DNA from: Azospirillum sp. TSH58
Lineage (GTDB): Bacteria > Pseudomonadota > Alphaproteobacteria > Azospirillales > Azospirillaceae
NCBI RefSeq assembly: GCF_003119115.1
Contig: NZ_CP022363.1
Location: 497,001 to 561,000, forward strand
Direction: 5' to 3'
Length of the DNA stretch: 64,000 bases
The notes below the pieces were generated by a model, which was not told where the DNA came from, made no database searches, and saw nothing but the letters and a program-made list of their open reading frames with translations. Each line of letters begins with the position of its first letter. Position 1 is the stretch's first letter. Positions 52,137-63,702 of this stretch are shown here, one piece after another. A program made the translations under genes and the position numbers.

Positions 52137-53272
52137 CCGCGTCGCTTTCAGCACCCCCTCCGGCCCTGGAACTCGTCGACGCCACCCGCGTCTTCACCCG
52201 CCGCGGCGGCCTGTTCAAGACGGTCGGCAAGGCGGTGCGGGCGGTGGACGGCGTGTCGCTGACCATCCGCGCCGGCGAGACGCTGGGGCTGGTCGGCGAG
52301 AGCGGCAGCGGCAAGAGCACGCTGGGCCGCCTCGCCCTCCGTCTGGTCGAGCCGACCAGCGGGCGGCTGCTGGTCGACGGGCGCGACGTGACCGGCGTCT
52401 CCAAGGCCGAGATGCAGGCGATGCGGCGCGACATCCAGATGGTCTTCCAGGACCCCTACGGATCGCTCGACCCCCGCGTCACCATCGGCCAGAGCATCGC
52501 CGAGCCGCTGAAGGTCCACGGCTTGTGGGACGGCGACGGCCCGCAGAAGGTCGCCGGGGTGATGAGCCTCGTCGGGCTCGACCCCTCGCACGCCGACCGC
52601 TACCCGCACCAGTTCTCCGGCGGCCAGCGGCAGCGCATCGGCATCGCCCGCGCCCTGACGCTCGATCCGAAGATCCTGGTGCTGGACGAGCCGGTGTCGG
52701 CGCTCGACGTGTCGATCCAGGCGCAGATCATTAACCTCCTCCAGCGCATCCAGCGCGAGCGCGGGCTGTCCTACCTGTTCATCGCCCACGATCTGGCGGT
52801 GGTCCGCCACGTCAGCCACCGCATCGCCGTGATGTATCTCGGCAAGGTCGTGGAGATGGCGGAGCGCGACAACCTCTACCGCCGTCCGCTGCACCCCTAC
52901 ACCGTCTCGCTGCTGGCGGCGGTGCCCATCGCCGACGTGCGGATGCGCAACCGCCGCCGCACCTCGGTGTCGATGGGCGAGATCGGCTCGGCCACCAACG
53001 TGCCGCCGGGCTGCCGCTTCCACCCGCGCTGCTACCGGGCGCGGCTGGTCGCCGCGGCGGGCGGCGTGCCCACCGAACGCAGCGGCGACGCCCTGCTGCC
53101 GCGCGCCTGTCTGATCGACCAGCCGGAGCTTCGCGCCTGCGGCACAAACGCTGGCGGCGGCACCGACCGGGTCGCCTGCCACTTTCCCGAAACACCGGAG
53201 ACCCGGTCCGAGGTCGCCACGGCGGTCCTCCAGGACATCGGCTATCCGCCCATCCGTCCCATTCCCCTGTAA
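52133..53272 (+). CDS. ABC importer ATPase 2 (DppF-like)
   Basis: 379 residues; ATG overlaps the ATPase 1 stop (ATGA). Walker [20 protein letters not shown] after the Q-loop, signature FSGGQRQRIGIARAL and Walker B ILVLDEPVSALD are all present. The C-terminal extension after residue 280 (PPGCRFHPRCYRARL) is longer than usual for DppF, with added Cys residues. It completes the heterodimeric ATPase of the importer. Confidence 0.94.
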   Translation: MTASLSAPPPALELVDATRVFTRRGGLFKTVGKAVRAVDGVSLTIRAGETLGLVGESGSGKSTLGRLALRLVEPTSGRLLVDGRDVTGVSKAEMQAMRRDIQMVFQDPYGSLDPRVTIGQSIAEPLKVHGLWDGDGPQKVAGVMSLVGLDPSHADRYPHQFSGGQRQRIGIARALTLDPKILVLDEPVSALDVSIQAQIINLLQRIQRERGLSYLFIAHDLAVVRHVSHRIAVMYLGKVVEMAERDNLYRRPLHPYTVSLLAAVPIADVRMRNRRRTSVSMGEIGSATNVPPGCRFHPRCYRARLVAAAGGVPTERSGDALLPRACLIDQPELRACGTNAGGGTDRVACHFPETPETRSEVATAVLQDIGYPPIRPIPL

Positions 53273-53308
53273 TCGGCCCCCCTGCAATCGACCTGAGGAC
53301 CACACCCC

Positions 53309-53962
53309 ATGTTCAGCGTCACCGACGAACTCAAGGACAACTATTCCGGCGTCTTCCAGAACCGGATCGGCTTCGGGCGGAAGGCCGCCGTCATCTCCAT
53401 CGACTTCATCGACTTCTACACCCAGCCCGGCGCCCCCTTCTTCGGGCAGGGGGTGGTGGACGCGGTGATCGCCAGCGTGCCGCTCTACGCCGCTGCCCGC
53501 CGCGCCGGCCTGCCGGTCATCTACACCAAGGTCGTCTATGACGCGGCCGGGACCGAGGGCGGCATGTTCGTGAAGAAGATCCCGGCGTTGCGCGCCTTCA
53601 CCGCCGACAACCCGCTGGCCGCGTTCGACGCCCGCGTGACGCCGGAGCCGCAGGACGTCGTGCTGGTCAAGCACCACTCCTCCGCCTTCTTCGGCACGCC
53701 GCTCAGCACCATGCTGCGCGTGATGGAGTGCGACACGGTGATCCTCACCGGCTGCTCGACCAGCGGCTGCGTGCGGGCGACGGCGGTGGACGCGGTGTCC
53801 CACGGCTTCCGCGTCATCGTCCCCGCCGAATGCGTGGGCGACCGCCACCAGTCCCCGCACGATTCCGCCCTGTTCGACATGAACGCCAAGTACGGCGACG
53901 TCCTGCCGGTGGCGGAGGTGATGGCCCACGTCGAAAAGCACGTCGCGGCCGTGGCCGCCTGA
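53309..53962 (+). CDS. Cysteine hydrolase 2 (isochorismatase fold, paralogue of hydrolase 1)
   Basis: 217 residues, 36 nt after ATPase 2. Triad Asp32 (VISIDFIDFYT), Lys121 (VVLVKHHSSAFFGT) and Cys154 (TGCSTSGCVRAT). It shares SAFFGT, the SGCVRA nucleophile loop and VGDRHQSPHDSALFDMNAKY with hydrolase 1, so the two are paralogues in one locus. The role would be hydrolysis of an N-carbamoyl or maleamate-like amide produced from the imported compound. Being inside the importer operon, it should share the sigma-54 promoter. Confidence 0.92.
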   Translation: MFSVTDELKDNYSGVFQNRIGFGRKAAVISIDFIDFYTQPGAPFFGQGVVDAVIASVPLYAAARRAGLPVIYTKVVYDAAGTEGGMFVKKIPALRAFTADNPLAAFDARVTPEPQDVVLVKHHSSAFFGTPLSTMLRVMECDTVILTGCSTSGCVRATAVDAVSHGFRVIVPAECVGDRHQSPHDSALFDMNAKYGDVLPVAEVMAHVEKHVAAVAA

Positions 53963-54056
53963 TCACTCCCGACCGCCTTCCACCCCATCCGAACTGTATG
54001 GAGCGGTGGCGCGCCCGCGGCCGACCGGCGGGCGCGCCCCTGAGCAATCTGCCGAC

Positions 54057-55103
54057 ATGATGCCCCTTTCCAATCCCCTCCAGTGGTGCCTGCTGGTGGG
54101 GGCGACCCTCCTGTTCACCGCCCTTTTCATGGTGGCCGGCCTTCCCGGCGCGACGCTGCTCGGCCCCATGGCGGCGGCGATCCTGCTGGGGGTGCGCGGC
54201 GCCTCCATCGAGCTGCCCAAGCGCTTCTCCTGGCTGGCCCAGGCGCTGACGGGCGGCGTCGTCGCCCGCTCGATGGACGTGACCATCCTGCACGACGTGG
54301 CGCTGCACTGGTTTCCCATGCTGATGGCCCTGTCCACGATGCTGGCCGGCGCGGTGCTGGTCGGCTGGCTGCTGGAGCGGTCGGGCCGCTTTCCCGGCGG
54401 CACCGCCCTGTGGGGGACCATGCCGGGCGCCGCCCCGGCGATGATCGCCATGGCCGGCGATTTCGGCGGCGACCCGCGCTTCGTCGCGGTGATGCAGTAT
54501 CTGCGGGTGATCGTGGTCGTCGTCCTGGCCTCGCTCGTCTGCCATTTCCTGCTGGGCAGCGTCCCTGTACCGATCGCCGTTCCCGGCGCCGTCCCTCCAC
54601 CGTCCGCCTCCGTCGCCTCGACGCTGGCGCTGGTGGCGGTCGCGCTGGCCGGCGGCTGGGCCGGCACTGTGACGCGGCTTCCGGCGGGGGCGCTGCTGGG
54701 GCCGATTCTGCTCGGCGGCACCCTCAACATGACCGGGCTGGTCGTGCTGGACTCGCCGTCCTGGCTGATCGCCGTCGCCTTCACGATCATCGGCTGGACG
54801 ACCGGCCTGCGCTTCCGGCGGGAGCTGCTGCGCGATCTGCTGGCGTCGGTCCCGCTGATGCTGCTGTCGACCTTCGGTCTGGTCGCGCTGTCGCTCGGCT
54901 CCGCCTGGCTGCTGGTCACGCTGACCGGCAAGGATCCGCTGACCGCCTATCTGGCGACCAGCCCCGGCGGGCTGGATTCTGTGGCGGTGGTGGCCCTGGG
55001 CAGTGCCGCCGACGTGCCCTTCATCCTGACCCTGCAGACGCTGCGGCTGTTCGGGACGATCCTGATGAGCGTTGTGCTTGTGCGAATCCTGCGCCGCCGA
55101 TAG
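54057..55103 (+). CDS. AbrB-family (COG3180) membrane protein
   Basis: 348 residues from ATG 54057; the start is uncertain (GTG 54006 is in frame) since neither site has a strong ribosome binding site. Ten or so membrane segments in two similar halves, each with a GA-rich motif: LPGATLLGPMAAAILLGVRG in the first and LPAGALLGPILLGGTLNMTG in the second. This is the duplicated AbrB/ammonia-monooxygenase-like domain, whose members are thought to be transporters or regulators. Being next to nitrogen-scavenging genes it may export or import the product of amide cleavage; that is inference. Confidence 0.85.
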   Translation: MMPLSNPLQWCLLVGATLLFTALFMVAGLPGATLLGPMAAAILLGVRGASIELPKRFSWLAQALTGGVVARSMDVTILHDVALHWFPMLMALSTMLAGAVLVGWLLERSGRFPGGTALWGTMPGAAPAMIAMAGDFGGDPRFVAVMQYLRVIVVVVLASLVCHFLLGSVPVPIAVPGAVPPPSASVASTLALVAVALAGGWAGTVTRLPAGALLGPILLGGTLNMTGLVVLDSPSWLIAVAFTIIGWTTGLRFRRELLRDLLASVPLMLLSTFGLVALSLGSAWLLVTLTGKDPLTAYLATSPGGLDSVAVVALGSAADVPFILTLQTLRLFGTILMSVVLVRILRRR

Positions 55104-55167
55104 AACGCAATCCCTTGCCCCACAATTTTCCAACCGCCGGCGCCCGACGCCCCGGCCGGAGGACACC

Positions 55168-55878
55168 GTGACCCCGTTCACCGATGCGAAGGCGACCGGG
55201 ACCTACCGGTCCGAACAGGTCGGCTCCATCATGACCGCTCTGCGCAACCGGGTGCTGGAGGGCAAGCTGCTCCCCGGCACCAAGCTGAAGGAGGCGGAGC
55301 TGGCCGCCCAGTTCGGCGTGTCGCGGACCCCGATCCGCGAGGCGCTGGTGGCGGCGGAGCGGGAAGGGCTGGTCACCTACGAGACCAACCGCGGCTACAC
55401 GGTGCGGCAGTTCACCCGCCGCGACCTGCTGGAGAGCTACGAGATGCGCGCCCTGCTGGAGGGGCACGGCTGCCGCATCGTGGCGGAGCGCGGCCTGCCG
55501 CTCGACGTGGAGCGGGCGCTGCGCAACGGCCTCGACCGCGCCGAGGCGCTGATCGCCGGCGACAGCCCGCTGGAAGGGGAGGCGCTGGAGCAGTGGCGCC
55601 TGCTGAACCAGCGCTTCCACACCACCCTGATGGGGCTGGTGCCGAGCGGGCTGTTCAACCGCTCCTTCCAGACCGTCTACCGGGTCCCGAAGATCTACGA
55701 CGTCCTCGAGATGGAAAAGGACGGCCCCACCCTGCGCCAATACAACGAGGAGCACCGCCGCATCCTCGACGCCATCGCCCGCCGCCAGAGCGGGCGCGTG
55801 GAGTTCCTGATGCGGGAGCATCTCCAGGGGCCGTGCGATCTGCTGCTCCGCCGGATGGAGGAAACGCCGGGCGGGTGA
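55168..55878 (+). CDS. GntR-family regulator, FCD subgroup
   Basis: 236 residues from GTG 55168, with GGAGG 6 nt upstream. Winged HTH (TALRNRVLEGKLLPGTKLKE, FGVSRTPIREALVAAEREGL, NRGYTVRQFTRRDL) and FCD domain (YEMRALLEGHGCRIVAERGL, LNQRFHTTLMGLVPSGLF, EEHRRILDAIARRQS) with the His/Asp metal ligands. It closes the plus-strand block and probably senses a carboxylate formed in the amide pathway, modulating the divergent promoters. It may be a second control above sigma-54. Confidence 0.92.
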   Translation: MTPFTDAKATGTYRSEQVGSIMTALRNRVLEGKLLPGTKLKEAELAAQFGVSRTPIREALVAAEREGLVTYETNRGYTVRQFTRRDLLESYEMRALLEGHGCRIVAERGLPLDVERALRNGLDRAEALIAGDSPLEGEALEQWRLLNQRFHTTLMGLVPSGLFNRSFQTVYRVPKIYDVLEMEKDGPTLRQYNEEHRRILDAIARRQSGRVEFLMREHLQGPCDLLLRRMEETPGG

Positions 55879-55896
55879 GGGGGGCCGTGCTGACGG

Positions 55897-55987
55897 TGCC
55901 CCCTCCCTAACCCTCCCCCGCTATCGCAGGGGAGGGGACCAATCTCCCTCCCCTGCGAAAGCGGGGGAGGGCCGGGCTGGGGGCAAG
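55897..55987. repeat. C/G-rich long inverted repeat (copy 2)
   Basis: Arms of about 40 nt run from TGCCCCCTCCC to GGGGGCAAG with CCCTCCCCCGCT inside each, the same design and near-identical sequence as 32297-32390. It lies 18 nt after the GntR stop and could terminate or protect that transcript. Confidence 0.85.
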
Positions 55988-56019
55988 CCCCCCCATTTCA
56001 TGCACCGCCCCACCCGGCA

Positions 56020-56070
56020 TATACGCCGTCTATACGACAGACCCTCTTCCGCCCCCCTCGAATCTATACG
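56020..56070 (+). promoter_or_regulatory. TATACG repeats upstream of kdp
   Basis: TATACG starts at 56020, 56031 and 56065: spacings of 11 and 34 bp, so all three face the same side of the helix. They lie 100-150 bp before the first kdp gene and may be KdpE binding sites, which in other bacteria are direct repeats upstream of kdpF/A. Confidence 0.45.
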
Positions 56071-56171
56071 CGCATCGGGCGCAGCCTGATCGTGCCGGAC
56101 ACAGCCGTGCCGGCATCCGATCCACGCTGACGCGCGCCCGGTTCCGCCCGGGTGCGCCCCGGAGAGCACCC

Positions 56172-56255
56172 ATGCTGGACATCATCGCGCTGGCGATCAC
56201 CGCGGCCTTCTTCGCCGCGTCCATCGCCTATGTGCACGCCTGCGACCGCTTGTGA
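56172..56255 (+). CDS. 27-aa single-span membrane ORF at the head of kdp
   Basis: ATG 56172 has GGAGAG 5-6 nt upstream. The product is MLDIIALAITAAFFAASIAY followed by VHACDRL: one membrane helix and a short Cys-containing cytoplasmic tail. It ends 12 nt before kdpF. Small ORFs of this look precede kdpF in several alphaproteobacteria from memory, which argues that it is a real small subunit or regulator of the Kdp complex. Its function is not established. Confidence 0.7.
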   Translation: MLDIIALAITAAFFAASIAYVHACDRL

Positions 56256-56267
56256 GGGGGGCGGGCC

Positions 56268-56357
56268 ATGATCGTCGAATACGCGCTCGGCGGCCTCGTC
56301 GCCGCCGGGCTGCTGGGCTACCTCGTGTACGCCCTGATCCGCCCCGAACGGTTCTGA
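56268..56357 (+). CDS. kdpF: KdpF, small stabilising subunit of the potassium ATPase
   Basis: 29 residues: [20 protein letters not shown], then YALIRPERF, which is the typical KdpF single helix with its RPERF end. It stabilises the KdpABC complex in the inner membrane. The site GAGGGGGGCGGG lies just upstream. It was too short for ordinary gene finding but is unmistakable by position, 10 nt before kdpA. Confidence 0.92.
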   Translation: MIVEYALGGLVAAGLLGYLVYALIRPERF

Positions 56358-56367
56358 GGAGACTCCC

Positions 56368-58077
56368 ATGACCGTCAGCGGCTGGATTCACATCCTGCTC
56401 TTCGCCGCCCTCGTGGCCGCCGTGGCGCGCCCGCTCGGCGGCTACATGACGCGGCTGTTCAACGGAGAGCGCACGCTGCTCTCGCCGCTGCTCGGCCCCG
56501 TCGAGCGCGGGCTCTACCGCCTCGCCGGAGTGGACGCCAGGACGGAGCAGCATTGGGTGACCTACGCGGTCGCCATGCTGCTGTTCAACGTCGCCGGCCT
56601 GCTGCTGCTCTACGCGCTGCAGCGCCTCCAGGGCGTCCTGCCCCTGAACCCCACCGGCGTGGCGGGGGTGCCCGCCGATCTGGCCTTCAACACCGCCGCC
56701 AGCTTCGTCACCAACACGAACTGGCAGAATTACGGCGGCGAAAGCACGATGAGCCACCTCGTGCAGATGGCCGGGCTCACCGTGCAGAACTTCGTGTCGG
56801 CGGCGACCGGCATCGCGCTGGCCGTGGCGCTGGTCCGCGGCTTCACCCGCACCGGGGCGCGGACGGTCGGCAATTTCTGGACCGACCTGACCCGCGGCAC
56901 GCTCTATCTCCTGCTGCCGCTCAGCCTGCTCTACGCGCTGTTCCTGGTGTGGCAGGGCGTGCCGCAGACGCTGGCCGGGACGGTGGATGCCACCACCCTG
57001 GACGGCGTCAAGCAGACCATCGCGCTCGGCCCCGTCGCCTCGCAGGAGGCGATCAAGATGCTGGGCACCAACGGCGGGGGCTTCTTCAACGCCAACTCCG
57101 CCCATCCCTTCGAGAATCCGAACGCCCTGACCAATCTGGTGCAGATGCTGTCGATCTTCGCCATCGGCGCCGGGCTGACCAACCTGTTCGGGCGCATGGC
57201 CGGGGACGAACGGCAGGGCTGGGCCATCCTGGCCGCCATGGGCCTGCTGTTCTTCATCGGCGTCGGCGTCGTCTATTGGGCGGAGGCCCAGGGCAACCCG
57301 GCCTTCGCCGCCCTCGGGCTGGACGGAAGCACCGGCAACATGGAGGGCAAGGAGACCCGCTTCGGCATCGCCATGAGCGCCCTGTTCGCCGCGGTGACCA
57401 CGGCGGCCTCCTGCGGGGCGGTCAACGCCATGCACGACAGCTTCATGCCGCTGGGCGGCATGGTGCCGATGGTCAACATGATGCTGGGCGAGATCATCGT
57501 CGGCGGCGTCGGGGCCGGCCTCTACGGCATGCTGCTGTTCGCCATCGTCACCATGTTCGTCGCCGGTCTGATGGTCGGGCGCACGCCGGAGTATCTGGGC
57601 AAGAAGCTGGAGGCGAAGGAGGTCAAGATGACCATGCTCGCCGTGCTCTGCCTGCCGCTGATGATGCTGGGCGGCACGGCCTTCGCCGTGGTGCTGGACA
57701 CCGGCCTCGCCTCCCTCGCCAACGCCGGGCCGCACGGCTTCTCGGAGGCGCTCTACGCCTACGTCTCGGCGGCGGCCAACAACGGCAGCGCCTTCGGCGG
57801 GCTGTCGGGCAACACGCTCTGGTACAACCTGACGCTGGCCGCCGGGATGCTGGTGGGCCGCTTCCTGGTCATCGTGCCGATGCTGGCGGTCGCCGGCTCG
57901 CTCGCCGCCAAGACGCGCAGCGCGGCCTCGGCCGGCACCTTCCCGACCCATGGCGGCCTGTTCGTCGGGCTTCTGGCCGGCGTCATCCTGATCGTCGGCG
58001 GTCTGACCTTCTTCCCGGCGCTCGCCCTCGGCCCGGTGGCCGAGCATCTGGCGATGCGCGCCGGCCTCCTCTTCTGA
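56368..58077 (+). CDS. kdpA: KdpA, potassium channel-like subunit
   Basis: 569 residues, full length, with about ten membrane helices. Selectivity-filter loops of the four pore repeats are visible: [55 protein letters not shown] and [19 protein letters not shown]. It binds and conducts K+ that KdpB drives inward. Ribosome site GAGGAGA is 7 nt upstream. Confidence 0.98.
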   Translation: MTVSGWIHILLFAALVAAVARPLGGYMTRLFNGERTLLSPLLGPVERGLYRLAGVDARTEQHWVTYAVAMLLFNVAGLLLLYALQRLQGVLPLNPTGVAGVPADLAFNTAASFVTNTNWQNYGGESTMSHLVQMAGLTVQNFVSAATGIALAVALVRGFTRTGARTVGNFWTDLTRGTLYLLLPLSLLYALFLVWQGVPQTLAGTVDATTLDGVKQTIALGPVASQEAIKMLGTNGGGFFNANSAHPFENPNALTNLVQMLSIFAIGAGLTNLFGRMAGDERQGWAILAAMGLLFFIGVGVVYWAEAQGNPAFAALGLDGSTGNMEGKETRFGIAMSALFAAVTTAASCGAVNAMHDSFMPLGGMVPMVNMMLGEIIVGGVGAGLYGMLLFAIVTMFVAGLMVGRTPEYLGKKLEAKEVKMTMLAVLCLPLMMLGGTAFAVVLDTGLASLANAGPHGFSEALYAYVSAAANNGSAFGGLSGNTLWYNLTLAAGMLVGRFLVIVPMLAVAGSLAAKTRSAASAGTFPTHGGLFVGLLAGVILIVGGLTFFPALALGPVAEHLAMRAGLLF

Positions 58078-58090
58078 CCGGGGACCATCC

Positions 58091-60211
<2,121 letters not shown>

Positions 60212-60221
60212 GGAATCCGCC

Positions 60222-60830
60222 ATGATCAAGGAACTGCGTCCCGCCCTCGTCATGATCGCCGCGCTGACCGTGGTGACCGGGCTGGTCTACCCGCTGGCCG
60301 TCACCGGCATCGCCCAGGCCGTCTTCCCGCATCAGGCCAACGGCAGCCTGATCGAGCGGGACGGGACGGTCGTCGGCTCCGCCCTGATCGGCCAGAACGT
60401 CACGGGGGAGGGCTATTTCCACGGCCGGCCCTCGGCCACGCTGGGGCCGGACCCGGCCGACCCGTCGAAGAGCGTGCCGGCGCCCTACAACGCCGCGGCC
60501 TCCGGCGGCTCCAACCTCGGCCCGACCGCCCAGGCGCTGGCCGACCGGGTGCGGGAGGAGACGGAGCGGCTGAAGGCGGAGAATCCCAACGCCCCGGTGC
60601 CGGTCGAGCTGGTGACGACCTCGGCCAGCGGCCTCGACCCGCATCTGTCACCCGCCGCCGCCGACTTCCAGGTCCCCCGCATCGCCCGCGCCCGCGGCAT
60701 CACGGAGGCCCAGGTCCGCGCCCTGGTCACCATGAACACCGAGTCGTCGCCCCTGGGACCGCTGGGGGAGCCGGTGGTGAACGTGCTGCGGCTCAATCTC
60801 GCCCTCGACGCCGCCACGGCGACGCATTAG
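60222..60830 (+). CDS. kdpC: KdpC, ATPase accessory subunit
   Basis: 202 residues. One N-terminal membrane helix ([20 protein letters not shown]), then the periplasmic domain with [28 protein letters not shown], and [10 protein letters not shown]. The C-terminus has [20 protein letters not shown] and [11 protein letters not shown], all as in KdpC. It acts as a catalytic chaperone that increases ATP affinity of KdpB. Confidence 0.97.
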   Translation: MIKELRPALVMIAALTVVTGLVYPLAVTGIAQAVFPHQANGSLIERDGTVVGSALIGQNVTGEGYFHGRPSATLGPDPADPSKSVPAPYNAAASGGSNLGPTAQALADRVREETERLKAENPNAPVPVELVTTSASGLDPHLSPAAADFQVPRIARARGITEAQVRALVTMNTESSPLGPLGEPVVNVLRLNLALDAATATH

Positions 60831-60844
60831 CTGAAGGTCAACAG

Positions 60845-60904
60845 GCGGCCCCGTCCGCTCTCCCGTCCGCTCTCCCTTGCGGGCGGGGGAGGGGACGGGG
60901 CCGC
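60845..60904. repeat. G/C hairpin between kdpC and kdpD
   Basis: GCGGCCCCGTCC (60845-60856) pairs perfectly with GGACGGGGCCGC (60893-60904); the loop carries CTCTCCC and GGGGGAGG sequence like the long inverted repeats found at 32297 and 55897. Standing 14 nt after the kdpC stop and 26 nt before the kdpD start, it may attenuate transcription into kdpDE or mask kdpD translation. Confidence 0.65.
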
Positions 60905-60930
60905 CGATCCGTTCCGAAAGCCGCCCCCCG

Positions 60931-63702
60931 ATGCCGAACGACCGAACCGCCGCCGTCACCCGGCCTTCGCCCGAAGCGCTTCTGCGCGAAGCGGCGCGGG
61001 AGGGGCGCGGGCGGCTGAAGCTGTTCCTGGGCGCCGCCCCCGGCGTCGGCAAGACCTACGAGATGCTGCTGACCGCCCAGGCCAAGCGGCGCGACGGGGT
61101 GGACGTTGTGGTCGGCGTGGTCGAAACCCATGGCCGGCGCGAGACCGAGGCGCTGCTCGCCGGCCTGACGGTCCTCCCCCGCCGCAAGGTCGAGTACAAG
61201 GGCCGCCGGCTCGACGAGATGGACCTCGACGCCATCCTCGCCCGCCACCCGGCCATCGTTCTGGTGGACGAGCTGGCCCACACGAACGCCCCCGGCAGCC
61301 GGCACGCCAAGCGCTACCTCGACGTCGAGGAGATCCTCGCCGCCGGGATCGACGTCTACACGACGATGAACATCCAGCATGTGGAGAGCCTGAACGACGT
61401 CGTCGCCCGGATCACCCGCGTCCGCGTGCGCGAGACGGTGCCGGATTCCATCCTCGACCGCGCCGACGACATCGAGGTCATCGACATCACGCCGGACGAC
61501 CTGATCCAGAGGCTGAAGGACGGCAAGGTCTATGTCCCGCGCACCGCCGAGCGGGCCATCCGCCACTACTTCTCCCCCGGCAACCTGACGGCGCTGCGCG
61601 AGCTGGCGCTGCGCCGCACCGCCCAGCGGGTGGACGAGCAGCTTCTCACCCACATGCAGGCCCACGCCATCGCCGGCCCCTGGGCGGCGGGGGAGCGGCT
61701 GCTGGTCTGCGTGAACGAGGACCCGGCCTGCGCCGCCGTCGTCCGCTACGCCCGCCGTCAGGCGGACCGGCTGCGCGCCCATTGGACCGCGCTGCATGTG
61801 GAGACTCCGCGCAGCCTGCGCCTGAGCGAGGCCGAGCGGGACCGCATCGCCGACGCGCTGCGGCTGGTCGAGAAGCTGGGCGGCGAGGCGGTGACCATCC
61901 CCGGCGGCGACGTCGCCGGAACGGTGGTCGAGTATGCGCGGACCAACAACGTCGCCCACATCGTCATCGCCAAGTCCCACCGCGGCCCCTGGGCCGAGCT
62001 GCTGCGCAGCTCCATCGCCTTCCGGCTGATCCGGCAGGCCGGCGGCATCAGCGTCCACGTCATCGCCGACGACGCCGAGGAGCCGATCCCGCCCAAGACG
62101 GTGCGCACCGCGGCCCCCCGGCGCCCGGCGCTGTCCTGGTGGCCCTACGCCGCCGCCACCGGCTATGTCGCGCTGGCGCTGGGCGTCGGGGAGGTGCTTC
62201 AGCAGGTGCTCGACGTCAGCAACGTCGCGCTGGTCTTCCTGACGGCGGTGCTGACCAGCGCGGTGACCGGCGGGCTGGGGCCGTCGCTCTACGCCTGCGT
62301 CGCCAGCATCCTGGCCTTCAACTACTTCTTCCTGAACCCGCTCTACACCTTCTCCATCGCCGATCCGGAGAACATCGTCGCGCTGTTCTTCTTCGCGGTG
62401 GTCGCGGTGATCGCCAGCAACCTGACCGCCCGCGTGCGCGCCCAGGCCGTCACCGCCCGGCTGCGCGCCAAGACGACGGAGGATCTCTACGGCTTCAGCC
62501 GCAAGCTGGCCGGGGTGGTCACCATGGACGATCTGCTGTGGGCGACGGCCCACCAGATCGCGGCGATGCTGAAGGTGCATGTGGTCCTGCTGCTGCCCAG
62601 CGGCGACACCGTCACCGTCCGCGCCGGCTACCCGCCGGAGGACGAGCTGCGCGAGGCCGACCTCGCCGCCGCCGTCTGGGCGTGGGAGAACAACCGGCCC
62701 GCCGGGCGCGGCTCGGACACGCTGCCCGGCGCCAAGTGGCTGTTCCTTCCCCTGCGCACCGGGCGCGGCCCGGTCGGGGTGGTCGGCATCGACACCGACA
62801 CCGCCCGCACCGGCAAGCCCGGCGCCCTGCTGACCCCGGACCAGCGCCGGCTGCTCGACGCGCTGACCGATCAGGCAGCCCTCGCCATCGAGCGCGTCAC
62901 CCTGGCGGAGGACGTGGACCGCGCCCGTCTGGCCGCCGAGACGGAGCGGCTGCGCTCGGCCCTGCTCACCTCGATCTCCCACGACCTGCGGACGCCGCTG
63001 GCCTCCATCCTGGGATCGGCGACCAGCCTGACCGCCTACGGCGCCGGGATGGACGAGGCGTCGCGCCGCGATCTCGCCGCCACCATCCAGGAGGAGGCGG
63101 AGCGGCTGAACCGCTTCATCGCCAACCTGCTGGACATGACGCGGCTGGAATCGGGGGCCATCCGTCCGCGCACCGGCCCGGTCGATCTGGCCGAGACGGT
63201 GGGCAGCGCGCTGGGGCGGGCGGGCCGCATCCTGGCCGGGCACCGGGTGGACGTCGATCTGGCCGCCGACCTGCCGATGCTGCAGGCGGATGACGTGCTG
63301 TTCGAACAGGTTCTCTTCAATCTGCTGGACAACGCGGCCAAATACGCGCCAACAGGCTCGCGGATCGAGGTCGGGGCGGCGCGGGAGGATGGTCGGGTGC
63401 GCATCGAGGTGCGGGACGAGGGCGACGGCATCCCGGCGGCGGATGTCGAGCGGATCTTCGACAAGTTCTACCGCGTCCAGGCCCAGGACCGGCAGCGGGC
63501 CGGGACCGGGCTGGGGCTGGCGATCTGCCGCGGCTTCGTCGAGGCGATGGGCGGCACCATCGCCGCCGGCAACCGCAAGGACCGCTCCGGCGCCGTCTTC
63601 ACCCTGACCATGCCCGCCGCCGCCGCCCTGCCCGGCCTTGATGAACCCGGCCTTGAGGAGCCCGGCCTTGAGCCAGGCGTTGAGGAGGAGGAGACGCCAT
63701 GA
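60931..63702 (+). CDS. kdpD: KdpD, potassium/turgor sensor histidine kinase
   Basis: 923 residues from ATG 60931; the ribosome site is weak and lies by the hairpin. Domains: KdpD N-terminal domain with Walker A GAAPGVGKTYEML (residues 30-45) and RHAKRYLDVEEIL; a USP domain (about 245-380); four membrane helices (about 405-495); a GAF-like region (515-660); and the kinase with His684 in TSISHDLRTPLAS, N-box FNLLDNAAKYAPTGS and G-box GTGLGLAICRGF. It phosphorylates KdpE when K+ is low. The C-terminus adds PGLDE/PGLEE/PGLEP, encoded by a 15-bp tandem repeat (63631-63675). The stop overlaps the kdpE start. Confidence 0.97.
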   Translation: MPNDRTAAVTRPSPEALLREAAREGRGRLKLFLGAAPGVGKTYEMLLTAQAKRRDGVDVVVGVVETHGRRETEALLAGLTVLPRRKVEYKGRRLDEMDLDAILARHPAIVLVDELAHTNAPGSRHAKRYLDVEEILAAGIDVYTTMNIQHVESLNDVVARITRVRVRETVPDSILDRADDIEVIDITPDDLIQRLKDGKVYVPRTAERAIRHYFSPGNLTALRELALRRTAQRVDEQLLTHMQAHAIAGPWAAGERLLVCVNEDPACAAVVRYARRQADRLRAHWTALHVETPRSLRLSEAERDRIADALRLVEKLGGEAVTIPGGDVAGTVVEYARTNNVAHIVIAKSHRGPWAELLRSSIAFRLIRQAGGISVHVIADDAEEPIPPKTVRTAAPRRPALSWWPYAAATGYVALALGVGEVLQQVLDVSNVALVFLTAVLTSAVTGGLGPSLYACVASILAFNYFFLNPLYTFSIADPENIVALFFFAVVAVIASNLTARVRAQAVTARLRAKTTEDLYGFSRKLAGVVTMDDLLWATAHQIAAMLKVHVVLLLPSGDTVTVRAGYPPEDELREADLAAAVWAWENNRPAGRGSDTLPGAKWLFLPLRTGRGPVGVVGIDTDTARTGKPGALLTPDQRRLLDALTDQAALAIERVTLAEDVDRARLAAETERLRSALLTSISHDLRTPLASILGSATSLTAYGAGMDEASRRDLAATIQEEAERLNRFIANLLDMTRLESGAIRPRTGPVDLAETVGSALGRAGRILAGHRVDVDLAADLPMLQADDVLFEQVLFNLLDNAAKYAPTGSRIEVGAAREDGRVRIEVRDEGDGIPAADVERIFDKFYRVQAQDRQRAGTGLGLAICRGFVEAMGGTIAAGNRKDRSGAVFTLTMPAAAALPGLDEPGLEEPGLEPGVEEEETP
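63631..63675. repeat. 15-bp tandem repeat at the 3' end of kdpD
   Basis: Three units beginning CCCGGCCTTGA encode PGLDE, PGLEE and PGLEP. They extend KdpD by an acidic tail beyond the kinase core. Confidence 0.9.
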
